64,000 nucleotides of DNA, from positions 3,968,001 to 4,032,000 of the forward strand of contig NC_009614.1 of assembly GCF_000012825.1 (NCBI RefSeq), written 5' to 3'. Below the pieces are notes generated by a model. The model saw only the letters and a program-made list of their open reading frames with translations, was not told the origin of the DNA and searched no databases. This DNA comes from Phocaeicola vulgatus ATCC 8482 (GTDB lineage Bacteria; Bacteroidota; Bacteroidia; Bacteroidales; Bacteroidaceae). Within the stretch, counting starts at the first letter, position 1, and each line of letters opens with the position of its first letter. Positions 46,668 to 55,861 of the stretch are shown here, piece by piece. The position numbers and the translations under genes are program-made.

Positions 46668-46743
46668 TACCAATTCCAATGAACTAATGCGTTAGGGAGT
46701 TGGAAGGACATATTTAACGAAAGGTGTTATTGAAATTATCTTC

Positions 46744-46913
46744 CGCTAACAAATTCTCGCAAAATTTGAAACGGTACGAAGATGATAGCAGTAGCACCCC
46801 ACCATTTGATATATACCTACCTTATATTTATAAGGCTTTTAGATATTGTCAAAATTGGTGTGGGTTGCTATTGTTTTATCCGTACCAAAGGCAATGCGAG
46901 AAGCCAGTTAGCG
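46744..46913 (+). ncRNA. Candidate rod-like structured RNA (about 170 nt)
   Basis: Nested complementary blocks in exact order: CGCTAAC/GTTAGCG (46744-46750, 46907-46913), TTCTCGCA/TGCGAGAA (46754-46761, 46895-46902), GGTACG/CGTACC (46773-46778, 46881-46886), TAGCACCCCACCA with TGGTGTGGGTTGCTA (46792-46804, 46856-46870), and apical CCTTATA/TATAAGG (46820-46835). Together they form one long imperfect rod. A 6S-like RNA, a leader of the 46993 gene, or a DNA cruciform are the options. Strand is assigned from the -7 box. Confidence 0.6.
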
Positions 46914-46992
46914 AGATAAAGCAAATAGTGTTCCCACATCTTTTTTTATTTATGGCTCATTGTAGGGAGCAGGTGAGCATAAAGGTGCAAAT

Positions 46993-47766
46993 ATGAAAAC
47001 CTACTTACTGGATATTCTTAATAGATATAAGAAATTTAGCGAGAGTTTAGATGTAGAAGCCATTCTTTGCTCTAAATCATGGTCTGTTTTCAATGACTCC
47101 GGTTGCAAAGAGATATATTTATTTCAGCATGACGGTAGTCTGATAATCTCTGTAAGTGGAGAAGTAACTAATGCTACATGGAAATATATTCCAGTAAACC
47201 AATCTATTTTAATCAGCACAAAGAGTGCTTCGTATATGTTGCATCCTGCGTTTGTTGATGATATAATTTTTGCTTTGCAGTTGGACGGAACAAATCAATA
47301 TTCTTTTATGATTGATGAATTGCAAAGAGATACATTCGCTCCCAAAAGTTTATCAGATATTGAGAAGTACTTTATCACCAAAAAACAACTTGAACTTGAA
47401 AAGGAAAAACAACTATTAGCACAACGTGCCTATGATAAAATTGTTGCACGTGAGCGACAAGAACAACAGAGAAAACAAGAAGCGGAAGAGGCTTTAATAG
47501 AAGAAGCTCTAAGAGAAAGTAAGCTTTATCAAACAGTTCTTTCTATTGCATGGATACAGATGTTTCTAATTCCTATCATTCTAATTCCATGCTATTTGTT
47601 TTCTGACGAGTTTAATAACAATGGTTGGAAAGACAGAATAAGTCTTATTATGGTTCTTGCCTTTTTAGGAGTACTCTTGTTCGTTATTATTAGCTTTTTT
47701 ATCCTTGACCCGATTAAAAACAGAATCATAAAACGGATTAAAGAAAACAATATTCATAATTCCTAA
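46993..47766 (+). CDS. Membrane protein with coiled coil, unknown function (257 aa)
   Basis: A 257-residue protein. The N-terminal half (about 1-125) is soluble with short beta strands, then a charged coiled coil (about 130-175, rich in Glu, Gln, Arg), and two membrane helices (about 183-205 and 217-240) with a basic C-terminus. No family recognised. It is 80 bp downstream of the rod-like RNA and 18 bp upstream of the BACON lipoprotein gene, so an operon of the two is likely. Confidence 0.7.
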   Translation: MKTYLLDILNRYKKFSESLDVEAILCSKSWSVFNDSGCKEIYLFQHDGSLIISVSGEVTNATWKYIPVNQSILISTKSASYMLHPAFVDDIIFALQLDGTNQYSFMIDELQRDTFAPKSLSDIEKYFITKKQLELEKEKQLLAQRAYDKIVARERQEQQRKQEAEEALIEEALRESKLYQTVLSIAWIQMFLIPIILIPCYLFSDEFNNNGWKDRISLIMVLAFLGVLLFVIISFFILDPIKNRIIKRIKENNIHNS

Positions 47767-47784
47767 TTTAATAGCTAACTTGAT

Positions 47785-50163
47785 ATGAAAATATTTAGAT
47801 TATTGACAGCTTTATTATTGATTGCTGTATGCGCAGGATTGGGTTCTTGTGGCGATGATGAATTAGACACAAAGCCATTGGAACCAGTTATAGATGAAAT
47901 TACAATTAGTGATACTTCTTTCGATTTTGAAGCTAATGGTGGGGAAGAAACATTGTCTTTTTCAACTAACAGAGATTGGACTGTAAGCCTTGCCAATACC
48001 GCTAATGGTGAGAATTGGTGTACGGTTACTCCTTTAAATGGAAAAGCAGGAGATAACAACATTCAAATCAGAGTGGCAGCAAACAAAGGCTATGATGATA
48101 GGAATGTGTCTCTTACCATAGCAGCAGGTGGCACAAGCAGAACTGTTATCATCAACCAAAAGCAACAAAACGCTTTAACCCTTACAGCAAATAAATTTGA
48201 AGTAGGTAAAAATGGCGGTAAAATCAATGTGGAAGTAAAAGCCAATATCCAGTATGAAGTAATTATATCGGAAACATCCAAAAATTGGATTAGCCAATCA
48301 GCTAAAACACGTGGATTAACCAGTAATAATCTTTCGTTTGATATTGCACCAAGCGAAGAATATGATAAACGAACCGGAGAAATTATAATCAAAAGTGGTG
48401 AATTTTCTGAAACAGTCCATGTGTACCAAAGCGGAGAAGGTGTTCTGTTGCTCACTAAAAGCGAGTATTCAGTGAGTGACAAAGGAGAAACGATTGCTGT
48501 TGATTTAAAAAGCAATTTTGCATTTGATGTCAAAATGCCCGATGTGGATTGGGTGCAGTCCGCAGCAAAGACTCGTGGAATGTCAAGCCATACCCTTTAT
48601 TATACCATTGCTCCAAATGAAACTTATGACAGCAGAGAAGCAGAGATTATCTTTTACGATAAGAACAGTGCAGTGAAAGACACTTTGAAAATAATGCAGG
48701 TACAGAAAGATGCTATTATTATAGGAAAGAAAGAATATAAAATATCTGCCAATGGAGAAACTGTTGGAATAGAATTAAGTTCAAATATAAACTATGACAT
48801 ATCACTGCCCACTGATTGCAGTTGGATAAAAGTGATTGATAAACCAATAACAAAGGGATTGGAACAGCATATTATTTATTTGAAAACTGATAAAAATGAC
48901 ACTCCAAATCAGAGAAATTGCGAGATAATAATCTCAAATAAAGCAAGTAATATTAGCGAAACGATAAAAATCATTCAAGAGAGTGGAGGTTATGTACATA
49001 TTCATAATAAACTATATGAGATAGTAGGCGAAACGACATCCGTCCATATCGACATAGATGCAAATGTTTATTATACTCCTATTGTTCCGGCTGAATATTA
49101 TTGGATAAAATATGTTAGGTCAAATGGGAATAGATTATACTTTGACATAGAAGAAAACTATTCTAATGAAATAAGAAAAGGGCATATCATAATTGATAGT
49201 CCTGCTATCTTGAAACAAGACACTATTCAGATTATTCAGACCCCAAAATCTAATTGGATTAAGAAAACCATACACCTTGATGTAGCTGGAACTTTAGAAA
49301 ATCTGATAAATAGTGAGCAATTATTTCAAATAAATGAATTGACTTTAACTGGTAGCTTAAATGATGATGATTTTATAGTTTTGAATGACATGACAAGTAA
49401 ACGAGGAAATCTGTCTTACTTGGATTTAGCTGATACCGATGTAAAAAGTTTAATGAATAAAGCTTTTTCATGGACTCTTTCAGAAAGCTCACTAAGTGAT
49501 TTCGACTCCAAATTAATATCAATCATACTGCCCAAAAATTGTAAAGAAATCGGTTGGGAAGTTTTTGACGGATGTACAAGATTACAAATCGTTTCTTTGC
49601 CAAGTACATTAGAGAAAATAGGAATGTTTGCGTTCGCACAAACAGCTATAAAATCAATTAACATTCCCTTTAAAGTGACACGCATAGAAGAAGCTACATT
49701 TTTAATGTGCCAAAATTTATCATCTATCACTATGAAAAATGTGGCTTTTATTGGCAATAATGCGTTTACCCAATGCTCCAATCTATCTCAAATAGATTTA
49801 CCGAAAAGTCTTGTAACAATAGAACACAACGCATTCTCAGATACAGGAATACAGCAGGTGGAATTGCCTAATGGATTTACTGAATTATCTGACAATCTTT
49901 TTATGGGTTGTACGAAATTGGAAAAAGTAATTTTACCTGCAAGTTTAAAATTTATGAATGATGGCTGTTTTAGTGGTTGTGAGCAATTAAAAGATATTTA
50001 TATTTATGCTCCAACTCCTCCCAGTTATCGAGACATTTATGACGATGCGTTTAGAGATGTTCTTCTTGATAATTGTGTGTTACATATATCCAAAGGAAGC
50101 TATGCAGCATATCGTCATGCCGATGGTTGGAACAAATTTACTAATATAGTCGTGGAAGAATAG
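47785..50163 (+). CDS. BACON-repeat and BspA-type leucine-rich lipoprotein
   Basis: A 792-residue cell-surface lipoprotein: signal peptide with lipobox LGSC (about 20-23), five BACON-like Ig repeats (about 37-490, each with an NxWI/W core and a TIxIxQ-type end), then a short linker and a BspA/LRR_5 region (about 570-790) with repeats such as CTRLQIVSLPSTLEKIG. BACON domains bind glycans or mucin, and BspA repeats mediate adhesion, so a surface adhesin carried as element cargo is likely. A terminator follows at 50206. Confidence 0.88.
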   Translation: MKIFRLLTALLLIAVCAGLGSCGDDELDTKPLEPVIDEITISDTSFDFEANGGEETLSFSTNRDWTVSLANTANGENWCTVTPLNGKAGDNNIQIRVAANKGYDDRNVSLTIAAGGTSRTVIINQKQQNALTLTANKFEVGKNGGKINVEVKANIQYEVIISETSKNWISQSAKTRGLTSNNLSFDIAPSEEYDKRTGEIIIKSGEFSETVHVYQSGEGVLLLTKSEYSVSDKGETIAVDLKSNFAFDVKMPDVDWVQSAAKTRGMSSHTLYYTIAPNETYDSREAEIIFYDKNSAVKDTLKIMQVQKDAIIIGKKEYKISANGETVGIELSSNINYDISLPTDCSWIKVIDKPITKGLEQHIIYLKTDKNDTPNQRNCEIIISNKASNISETIKIIQESGGYVHIHNKLYEIVGETTSVHIDIDANVYYTPIVPAEYYWIKYVRSNGNRLYFDIEENYSNEIRKGHIIIDSPAILKQDTIQIIQTPKSNWIKKTIHLDVAGTLENLINSEQLFQINELTLTGSLNDDDFIVLNDMTSKRGNLSYLDLADTDVKSLMNKAFSWTLSESSLSDFDSKLISIILPKNCKEIGWEVFDGCTRLQIVSLPSTLEKIGMFAFAQTAIKSINIPFKVTRIEEATFLMCQNLSSITMKNVAFIGNNAFTQCSNLSQIDLPKSLVTIEHNAFSDTGIQQVELPNGFTELSDNLFMGCTKLEKVILPASLKFMNDGCFSGCEQLKDIYIYAPTPPSYRDIYDDAFRDVLLDNCVLHISKGSYAAYRHADGWNKFTNIVVEE

Positions 50164-50205
50164 TAGCAATATTAATAAATGATTCCAATTTGATATTAAG
50201 ATATA

Positions 50206-50240
50206 AAAGGCGGCATTGATTATCTTTGCCGCCTTTATTT
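50206..50240 (+). terminator. Terminator of the BACON gene
   Basis: AAAGGCGGCA/TGCCGCCTTT stem (50206-50236) followed by T residues. Confidence 0.85.
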
Positions 50241-50293
50241 ATGCATTTTCATGAATAAGCAGTATATAACAGCTATAATGTGTTTCAATTAAT

Positions 50294-50351
50294 AATAGTA
50301 CCTTTTTTAGTGAAAGTTAGTTTTATAGACCCCAATTCAAAAAAGTACTAT
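50294..50351. repeat. Hairpin direct repeat, copy 2
   Basis: ATAGTACCTTTTTT..., core GAAAGTTAGTTTTATAG, AAAAAAGTACTAT. Near copy of 41944-41998. Confidence 0.75.
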
Positions 50352-50476
50352 GCTTACTTTGAATAACTATATGGATATTTGAAACTTCATTTTATAATTG
50401 CTATTTTTGCAATGCAGGTTTATTCTGCAAAAGAGATTATTAAATTATTGTCAAACACTTCTTGTTTTTCCTCCAA

Positions 50477-50496
50477 GTTAAACCAAGAGTTAAACC
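50477..50496. promoter_or_regulatory. Right arm-type integrase sites
   Basis: GTTAAACC at 50477-50484 and 50489-50496, the same 12-bp spacing as the left pair. Confidence 0.6.
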
Positions 50497-50567
50497 GCTT
50501 CATTTAAGCGAAAAGTAGATATAAGCTAATCAATTTAATGCCAGTTATTTAATGATGATATTAATAA

Positions 50568-50626
50568 GGTTAGCGCACCTGCTTTGGGAGCAGGGGGTCG
50601 TGGGTTCGAATCCCGCTACCCCGACA
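50568..50626 (+). repeat. attR: 59-bp 3' part of tRNA-Pro
   Basis: Exact copy of 37173-37231. The 5' 18 nt of the tRNA are absent, so this is not a functional tRNA. Confidence 0.93.
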
Positions 50627-50630
50627 AAAG

Positions 50631-50680
50631 AAAAAGGCTTTGATAATCAGTGGTTTGATGCTGTTTTCAAAGCCTTTTTT
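50631..50680 (+). terminator. Original tRNA-Pro terminator, displaced by the element
   Basis: AAAAAGGCTTTGA/TCAAAGCCTTTTT perfect 13-bp stem (50631-50643, 50667-50679) with a T-run. Confidence 0.8.
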
Positions 50681-50779
50681 ATTATAAAAATCTTCATTTT
50701 ATTGATTAAAAAAAAGGAATTTTTGCCCATCAATGGACACAAAAACTTATCCAAAACTTATCCTTTAATTTTAATCAGT

Positions 50780-51556
50780 ATGGCAACTCTCAAACTAACA
50801 ATTTTCAAAGCAAAAGTTTTAAAAGATGGCAGACATAAAATTAGAGTGGCCGTTTGCCATAAGCAGGAAACTTGCTACATTATCACTCGGTTTATCATAG
50901 ATAATCTCTCCCAGTTCAAGAACGGACAGGTGGTAAAACGCCCGGATGCCGCAATGATAAATACAAAATTGCGTAATCTTCTCAATAAGTATCAGGAAAG
51001 ATTGGACAAGATAGATAATCCAGGTATCTATTCATGTACACAGTTGAAGGATTTCATCTTAAGGGAATCTGTGGATACACAGGGGGAATCATTTAAGTCT
51101 GTGTGTGATGCATATATTGAGGAACTGTTTAAAAACAGTAAAACCAACTATGCTAATATGATGAGGGAAAGTGAGGCTCATTTCTTGAAGTTCCTGCGTG
51201 GGGATGTACGACTTGTCGATATTACCCCGGAACTTATAGAGCAATATGCAGCGTATCTTGAAAAAAAGAATTGGAGCCGGGCGACATTGGGGATAGTAAT
51301 GAGAAATACGCGGACAATCATAAACAGGGCGATAAAAAAGAGAAAGGTTTCATATAATGTACATCCTTTTGTAGATTATTCTATTCCGCAATCTCCTGTA
51401 CGCGATGTCAGTATCAGGCTGGAGTCTTTGTCCAAGATACTTAATGCTGAGGTTGACAGTAATTATCTGTCAGTAGCCAGAGATTTGTTCTCTCTTTCAT
51501 TTTATCTCGGAGGTATTAATATGACTGACTTGATGGATATGGATTGTAGATACTAA
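50780..51556 (+). pseudogene. Second tyrosine integrase, truncated by IS21-family insertion
   Basis: 258 residues from the ATG at 50780. N-terminal arm-binding and SAM-like domains and the start of the catalytic domain are present, ending SFYLGGINMTDLMDMDCRY. The gene is cut at 51544 and the IS supplies the stop codon TAA (51554-51556). The catalytic R, H and Y region is missing and does not resume beyond the IS. Its position next to attR suggests an older element in the same tRNA-Pro site, of which 54-62 kb may be remnants. Confidence 0.88.
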
Positions 51557-51633
51557 TTGAAAAGTGCGCTGTATTCTAATTGAAAAGAGCTCCATCCATA
51601 ACTTGTTACAAAATTACTATAAGTTTAAAATAT

Positions 51634-52389
51634 TCATTTATCTTGTCTCATTTTTTGTGTTTCCTTAAGCCTATAAGACAGTCCGGTCATATTAACCAGA
51701 TAAGCTTTATGTGTAAGCCTGTCAACCATTGCCGCCACAAGCACCTTGTCCTTTATGATTTCATTCCATCTGTTAAAAGCCAAATTAGTAGTAATGATTG
51801 TAGCCTTTTTTCCGGCTCTTAACGACAGGTGGTTAAAAAGCAGTTCTCCTCCTTCCTTGTCACAACTGACATATCCGAACTCATCACAGATGACCAGATC
51901 GTATTTTTCAAACCTTAATTGTAGCGTCCTCAGTGTCTTTGCTGATTTAGCCTCCCTTATCTGGGTAAGCAGGACCGGCACTGAAGTAAACAATACGGTA
52001 AAGTCCTGTTGGCAGGCCTTTATTCCTAAAGCCGTAGCAATATGCGTCTTTCCCGTTCCCGGATTTCCATACAGGACCAGGTTTCTTCCCTGTCTGATGA
52101 AGTCCAGTGTCTCCAATTCAGGTAATATTACCTGTGCCTCTTTGGGCATGTCTTCCATAACAAGCTCATGCAGATACTTCATTTGTGGAAATCCCGCAGA
52201 TCTTATCCTTGATCTTCTTCTACACTCCCTTCTCCTGGCGCTTTCCTTTCCAAGCAATTCCGTCAAGAACTGCAGATGGTTCCAGTTTTCTTCAGCTGCC
52301 AATGAAAGGGTGCATTCCAGTTCCTCTTTAAAGGCCAGAAGCTTCAGTTCTGCAGCATAGTCATAAATGGTTTCTTTTTCTGATTTCAT
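51634..52389 (-). CDS. istB: IS21-family helper ATPase IstB
   Basis: A 251-residue AAA+ ATPase with Walker A GNPGTGKTHIA and Walker B LVICDEFGYV. IstB helps the IstA transposase and controls target choice. It is 11 bp after istA on the minus strand and intact, ending inside the terminal repeat region. Confidence 0.94.
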   Translation of the reverse strand: MKSEKETIYDYAAELKLLAFKEELECTLSLAAEENWNHLQFLTELLGKESARRRECRRRSRIRSAGFPQMKYLHELVMEDMPKEAQVILPELETLDFIRQGRNLVLYGNPGTGKTHIATALGIKACQQDFTVLFTSVPVLLTQIREAKSAKTLRTLQLRFEKYDLVICDEFGYVSCDKEGGELLFNHLSLRAGKKATIITTNLAFNRWNEIIKDKVLVAAMVDRLTHKAYLVNMTGLSYRLKETQKMRQDK

Positions 52390-52400
52390 ATATTATAAAC

Positions 52401-53999
52401 TTAAATGGTTGGTATTATATCATGCACTTCATTGTATCCTGTCATGAGCGCCGTGATGCCTTCAAGCATATCCACAGCTTCTCTTTCTATATTCTCCTGT
52501 TGTGCCGGGAGAACAGGCGGTTCCATGGTTTCTTCTGTCTCTCCCTGTACGCTACCATGCAGCATGGCCTTTACCTGGTCCGGAGATATCTTTCTGACAC
52601 CACGTCCGGTCAGCTCCTTGCATGCCGTGACAATGTCCGTTCCGGAAAATCCATTTTTTCGGGCATAGTCCAGCAACAGAACAAACGTCCTGTTGTCCTC
52701 CTTGAAATGGATGTCATACAGCCTTCTCAGTTCTTCCGGTGCTCTTTGCCAAACCACAGAGTGGGGCAATGCCCCCGGTTTACGGGAAAGTGTACGCAAA
52801 TAGTGCTCCAGCTTGATGCACCAGTCTCCACCGCAATAACTGCGTTGATGAGAGGCCACTTTCTCCTTCCCGTACAGGATGACGATTTTTTCACTATAAA
52901 CCTTGACATGTACTTTTTCTCCCACAAGAGAATCAGGTACGGAATAATGAACATTTTTCATGCTGATAGTTGACCATTTATCCACAATGTACTCATAGAC
53001 CTCAAAACAGCCCAGATTACCGGGAAAAGGCTTCAGCGATGACAGGTCAGCTTCCAGACGTGATGTTTTCTCCGCTGTTGAAAGACTGCCTTGCTCGTTG
53101 TTGACCTGCATACATACCCGGTTTAAATGCTCCTGGGCAGAATGTATATCACCAAAATGGTCTGTCAGGCAGAAAGCTTTCCTTCTGACATATTCCACGC
53201 TGCGCTCCACATGTCCTTTCTCCCATCCGGCCCGTACATTACAGAAACGGTACTCAAAACAATAGAAACCGGACATCTTCATCAAAGCTTCTGTAGGTTT
53301 CTTATCACCACCGACAAAGCTCTTGACGGCTACACGCATATTGTCATAGACCATCATGGCGGGGACACCATGTATATCCCTGAAAAAGTTACGGTGGGAT
53401 TCCATGAAGGCAAGCGTATTCTGATGCCTGAAAAGATAGGCGTATCTGCCATTGCTATGCCCGAAAGTGAATACGGCCAGATAAAACTTGGTTTTGACGC
53501 CGTCAATAAAAAGAAGAACTTCACCCCAGTCAAACTCGGCAATGCATCCAGGCTCATAGAACAACCGGATAAAGGCTTCGCTCTTTTTCTTCTCTTTGTA
53601 TGACTCTATATTTTTTATATAACTGCATACTGTGGCGTAACTGATGGTGTATCCTTGAGATAACAGAAACTGGTGGATATCCTTTTTCAACATGCGCTGT
53701 TTGCGAAGTCCGGTAGCTATCTTAACGGCATTCTTCTTCAGGCAAAATCCTATCTTATCCTTAATCTCTTGTGTGAGCCGGCGAGGACGGCGTCTGGAAC
53801 TGTCATACCTGGGCTGGATGGTAAGCAAATCACTCAAAGCCTCTTCTGGATTGTCCGTGCGGATGGCTGATTCGTACTTTGAAAGAATATTGTCAACGGT
53901 ATGACGGCTGACATGAAGTTCACGAGAGATACGCCGTTTGCTATAACCGCATACTCTATACATGTGTATTATTGATTGTCTTTCTACCATAGTCTTCAT
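52401..53999 (-). CDS. istA: IS21-family transposase IstA
   Basis: A 532-residue DDE transposase. It begins with a helix-turn-helix ([20 protein letters not shown]), then an integrase-core region with the catalytic acids in [21 protein letters not shown] and the Glu near [14 protein letters not shown], and a C-terminal Mu-type domain. It is intact, so the insertion may still be active. Confidence 0.94.
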   Translation of the reverse strand: MKTMVERQSIIHMYRVCGYSKRRISRELHVSRHTVDNILSKYESAIRTDNPEEALSDLLTIQPRYDSSRRRPRRLTQEIKDKIGFCLKKNAVKIATGLRKQRMLKKDIHQFLLSQGYTISYATVCSYIKNIESYKEKKKSEAFIRLFYEPGCIAEFDWGEVLLFIDGVKTKFYLAVFTFGHSNGRYAYLFRHQNTLAFMESHRNFFRDIHGVPAMMVYDNMRVAVKSFVGGDKKPTEALMKMSGFYCFEYRFCNVRAGWEKGHVERSVEYVRRKAFCLTDHFGDIHSAQEHLNRVCMQVNNEQGSLSTAEKTSRLEADLSSLKPFPGNLGCFEVYEYIVDKWSTISMKNVHYSVPDSLVGEKVHVKVYSEKIVILYGKEKVASHQRSYCGGDWCIKLEHYLRTLSRKPGALPHSVVWQRAPEELRRLYDIHFKEDNRTFVLLLDYARKNGFSGTDIVTACKELTGRGVRKISPDQVKAMLHGSVQGETEETMEPPVLPAQQENIEREAVDMLEGITALMTGYNEVHDIIPTI

Positions 54000-54137
54000 T
54001 TTACCTTTGCATTTGGATTATACAAAGGTCATTATACTTATCCTATGGTGGCGCAATTTTCAACTGGAATATTGGCGCACTTTTCAATTAGTATCTACAA
54101 TTCGTAAGAAGCTTTATATCAACTTTTTTGGGATAAT

Positions 54138-55208
54138 TTACATATTCACGCTGATTACATCGGAAGAATCACGAACAGCTTCTTTGATGTCTGCCAGCCG
54201 GAATTCGGTCATGAGCATAATTTTCTGTTTTTTATCGGTTAATTCCACCTCATAGAAGAACCTGTATCTGCCCGGTCGGTTGGGCAGGACATTCGGGTTT
54301 AAGTGAGCTTTAAACAGAAATTGTTTTCCAGGTTTGATGATATAGCCAACGCAGTGGAAGTTTGTATTTATGGGAAGAGTTCGCCAGACTCCATGTTGGT
54401 TTTCATAAGTAATCCGGTATGGGTCTCCACACCCTATCTCGTGGTCGCTCTGATTGAATAGTACAAAAGTGGCGGTATGAGCCGTGTATGGGTATGCAGA
54501 GAATTCAGGATATAAATGGATGCCCAAAGTGTCGGAAGTGTATCGTTGATTGTTGGGTGTTGGTTCTATGGGTCCTTCAAAACGGATAGCGGGTGAGTCC
54601 ATGACCTTCTTACGGAAAACGGCTCTGGCTTCCGGAGAGTTTAGACATAAATTTACAACAAGATGATTACCTTTTATGCCCGATCCAGATATATTGCCGT
54701 CTAATCGAGTGCCCTCTATTTCTGAACGCGCATATCGTTTTCGCAGTTCATTCTGTATCTTTTGCAGTTCTTGCTCTGTAAACACAGAATCCTTTACACT
54801 CTGAGTAGCTACAGGAAGATGGCAGATCGTGTCTTGGGTATGAACGGAGATTGTTTGAGCGCCTTGTGTAATCGAAGCTGAATCACTCTTTACCGCAGGC
54901 TGATTGTTGCTGGACGGTTTACCGCTACACCCCACAAGCAACCATACCAAGAGAAGAATCAATACCATTCCTAAAGCTAAATAAAGCATTGTCTTAAAAT
55001 AGGCAACCTTATCCAGCTCTTCTTTTTCCAAAGTTTTCTGGCGGATATCTTCCATTTTTTCCACCGTCATCTGAGAGAGGTCAGTCTTTTTTCCTGTATC
55101 CAATAACCGGTGGTAGGTGTCTGTTAGCCTCTCCCGATTCCGTTTGCGCAACTCTCGATTTTCTTTATCGCGTTGCAGCATGTCGTTGATACATCCTAAT
55201 GTTCCCAT
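54138..55208 (-). CDS. Membrane-anchored protein with Ig-like C-terminal domain, unknown
   Basis: A 356-residue protein. A charged helical N-terminus (about 10-75, coiled-coil-like, with NRERLTDTYHRLLDTG), one membrane helix (about 90-110), a linker, and a C-terminal Ig-like domain (about 220-345) with FVLFNQSDHEIGCG and RPGRYRFFYEVEL, resembling the bacterial Ig-like (Big_14-type) family. No enzymatic motif. It looks intact and ends 39 bp from the IS21 right end. Confidence 0.65.
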   Translation of the reverse strand: MGTLGCINDMLQRDKENRELRKRNRERLTDTYHRLLDTGKKTDLSQMTVEKMEDIRQKTLEKEELDKVAYFKTMLYLALGMVLILLLVWLLVGCSGKPSSNNQPAVKSDSASITQGAQTISVHTQDTICHLPVATQSVKDSVFTEQELQKIQNELRKRYARSEIEGTRLDGNISGSGIKGNHLVVNLCLNSPEARAVFRKKVMDSPAIRFEGPIEPTPNNQRYTSDTLGIHLYPEFSAYPYTAHTATFVLFNQSDHEIGCGDPYRITYENQHGVWRTLPINTNFHCVGYIIKPGKQFLFKAHLNPNVLPNRPGRYRFFYEVELTDKKQKIMLMTEFRLADIKEAVRDSSDVISVNM

Positions 55209-55646
55209 GAGTTCTTAATTAGATTATCTGCCTTAAAAATAACAATAAAAAATGAAATGTTAAAGAATCAATTAGTTAAATGCTTCCTTTTTTTGTTTTT
55301 TATAAAGGGTTAGTAAAATTAAGAACGAAAGGTGAGGACGTTGATTTAATTACATCACAGATTTGTAATCTAATAATGCCCCAATTACGAGATCTGTTTT
55401 AATATACGTATTATGGAATAATATCCTTGATCTTCGTTCACGTAGAATCCATATTACACAGCCAGTCAGACATCTTGGTATGCTTCGTAATACAGTAATT
55501 TTAATCCCTAAACCTAAGCTCCGAGGATGTATATCAGTAAAAAGAACGGCATTACAAGCTCCTCTATACAATTACTATCAAATACAACCATGGTTATACT
55601 ACCAGATAAATTTTATTTTGAAGTTACAGATATCGGAACTTCTTTC

Positions 55647-55670
55647 ACCGTTTACGTAAACGGTATTTTT
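55647..55670 (+). terminator. Perfect 18-bp palindrome with T-run
   Basis: ACCGTTTACGTAAACGGT then ATTTTTT. A terminator for a lost gene or an operator for the SusCD promoter 48 bp downstream. Confidence 0.55.
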
Positions 55671-55711
55671 TCATCAAAAAAATTATAAATATTGGATTGT
55701 ATTTTAATTTA

Positions 55712-55719
55712 TATATTTG
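55712..55719 (+). promoter_or_regulatory. Bacteroides -7 box of the SusCD locus
   Basis: TATATTTG 143 bp before the SusC ATG at 55862. TTGG occurs 17 bp upstream, slightly short for a -33 element. Confidence 0.45.
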
Positions 55720-55861
55720 CGTTGAAAAATAAAATAACCTTTAAAAAAGAGCGAATTTATTAACTTGTTAATTGAAAAAATCATAATTAGAAAAACTGCT
55801 TAAAACCGAAATAGAAATCACAGATAAATTTTCATAAAACACATCTTCAAATATTAAAGCT

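Larger units (their letters stand above)
46464..46992. other. Divergent regulatory region with structured RNA candidate
   Basis: Holds the minus-strand promoter and operator of the DUF134 gene (46486-46516), a plus-strand -7 box (46660-46667) and a 170-nt rod-like inverted repeat (46744-46913). A 90-codon frame (46724-46996) runs through the rod and looks incidental. Confidence 0.7.
50164..50779. other. Right end of element and attR
   Basis: Contains a terminator (50206-50240), hairpin repeat copy 2 (50294-50351), right arm-type sites (50477-50496), attR (50568-50626) and the displaced tRNA terminator (50631-50680). No gene before the second integrase. Confidence 0.8.
51545..54099 (-). mobile_element. 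IS21-family insertion sequence (2,555 bp)
   Basis: Perfect 25-bp terminal inverted repeats (51545-51569 and 54075-54099) that start TGTAGATACTAATTGAAAAG, with further related sub-terminal repeats at the right end. It carries istA and istB. The flanks (TGGAT left, ATTCG right) show no clear target-site duplication, and the integrase C-terminus is missing from the right flank, so a deletion next to the element is likely. Confidence 0.9.
55209..55861. other. 653-bp gap before the SusC gene
   Basis: Contains the perfect palindrome ACCGTTTACGTAAACGGT (55647-55664) followed by a T-rich stretch, and a -7 box TATATTTG (55712-55719). A 73-codon minus-strand frame at 55350-55571 has no recognisable similarity. 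Probably remnants of deleted sequence plus the SusC leader. Confidence 0.55.

Noticed and set aside
46724..46996. 90-codon frame across the structured RNA candidate
   Set aside because: It runs through the nested inverted repeat and overlaps the next start; composition is odd and no motif is seen.
37232..50567. Conjugation genes (relaxase, coupling protein, Tra) on the element
   Set aside because: I looked for relaxase and type IV secretion motifs in all the element proteins and found none.
50568..50626. Second tRNA-Pro gene
   Set aside because: The acceptor and D-arm 5' part are absent; it is the attR copy of the 3' half only.
55350..55571. 73-codon minus-strand frame upstream of SusC
   Set aside because: No recognisable similarity, no start context, isolated in a degraded gap.
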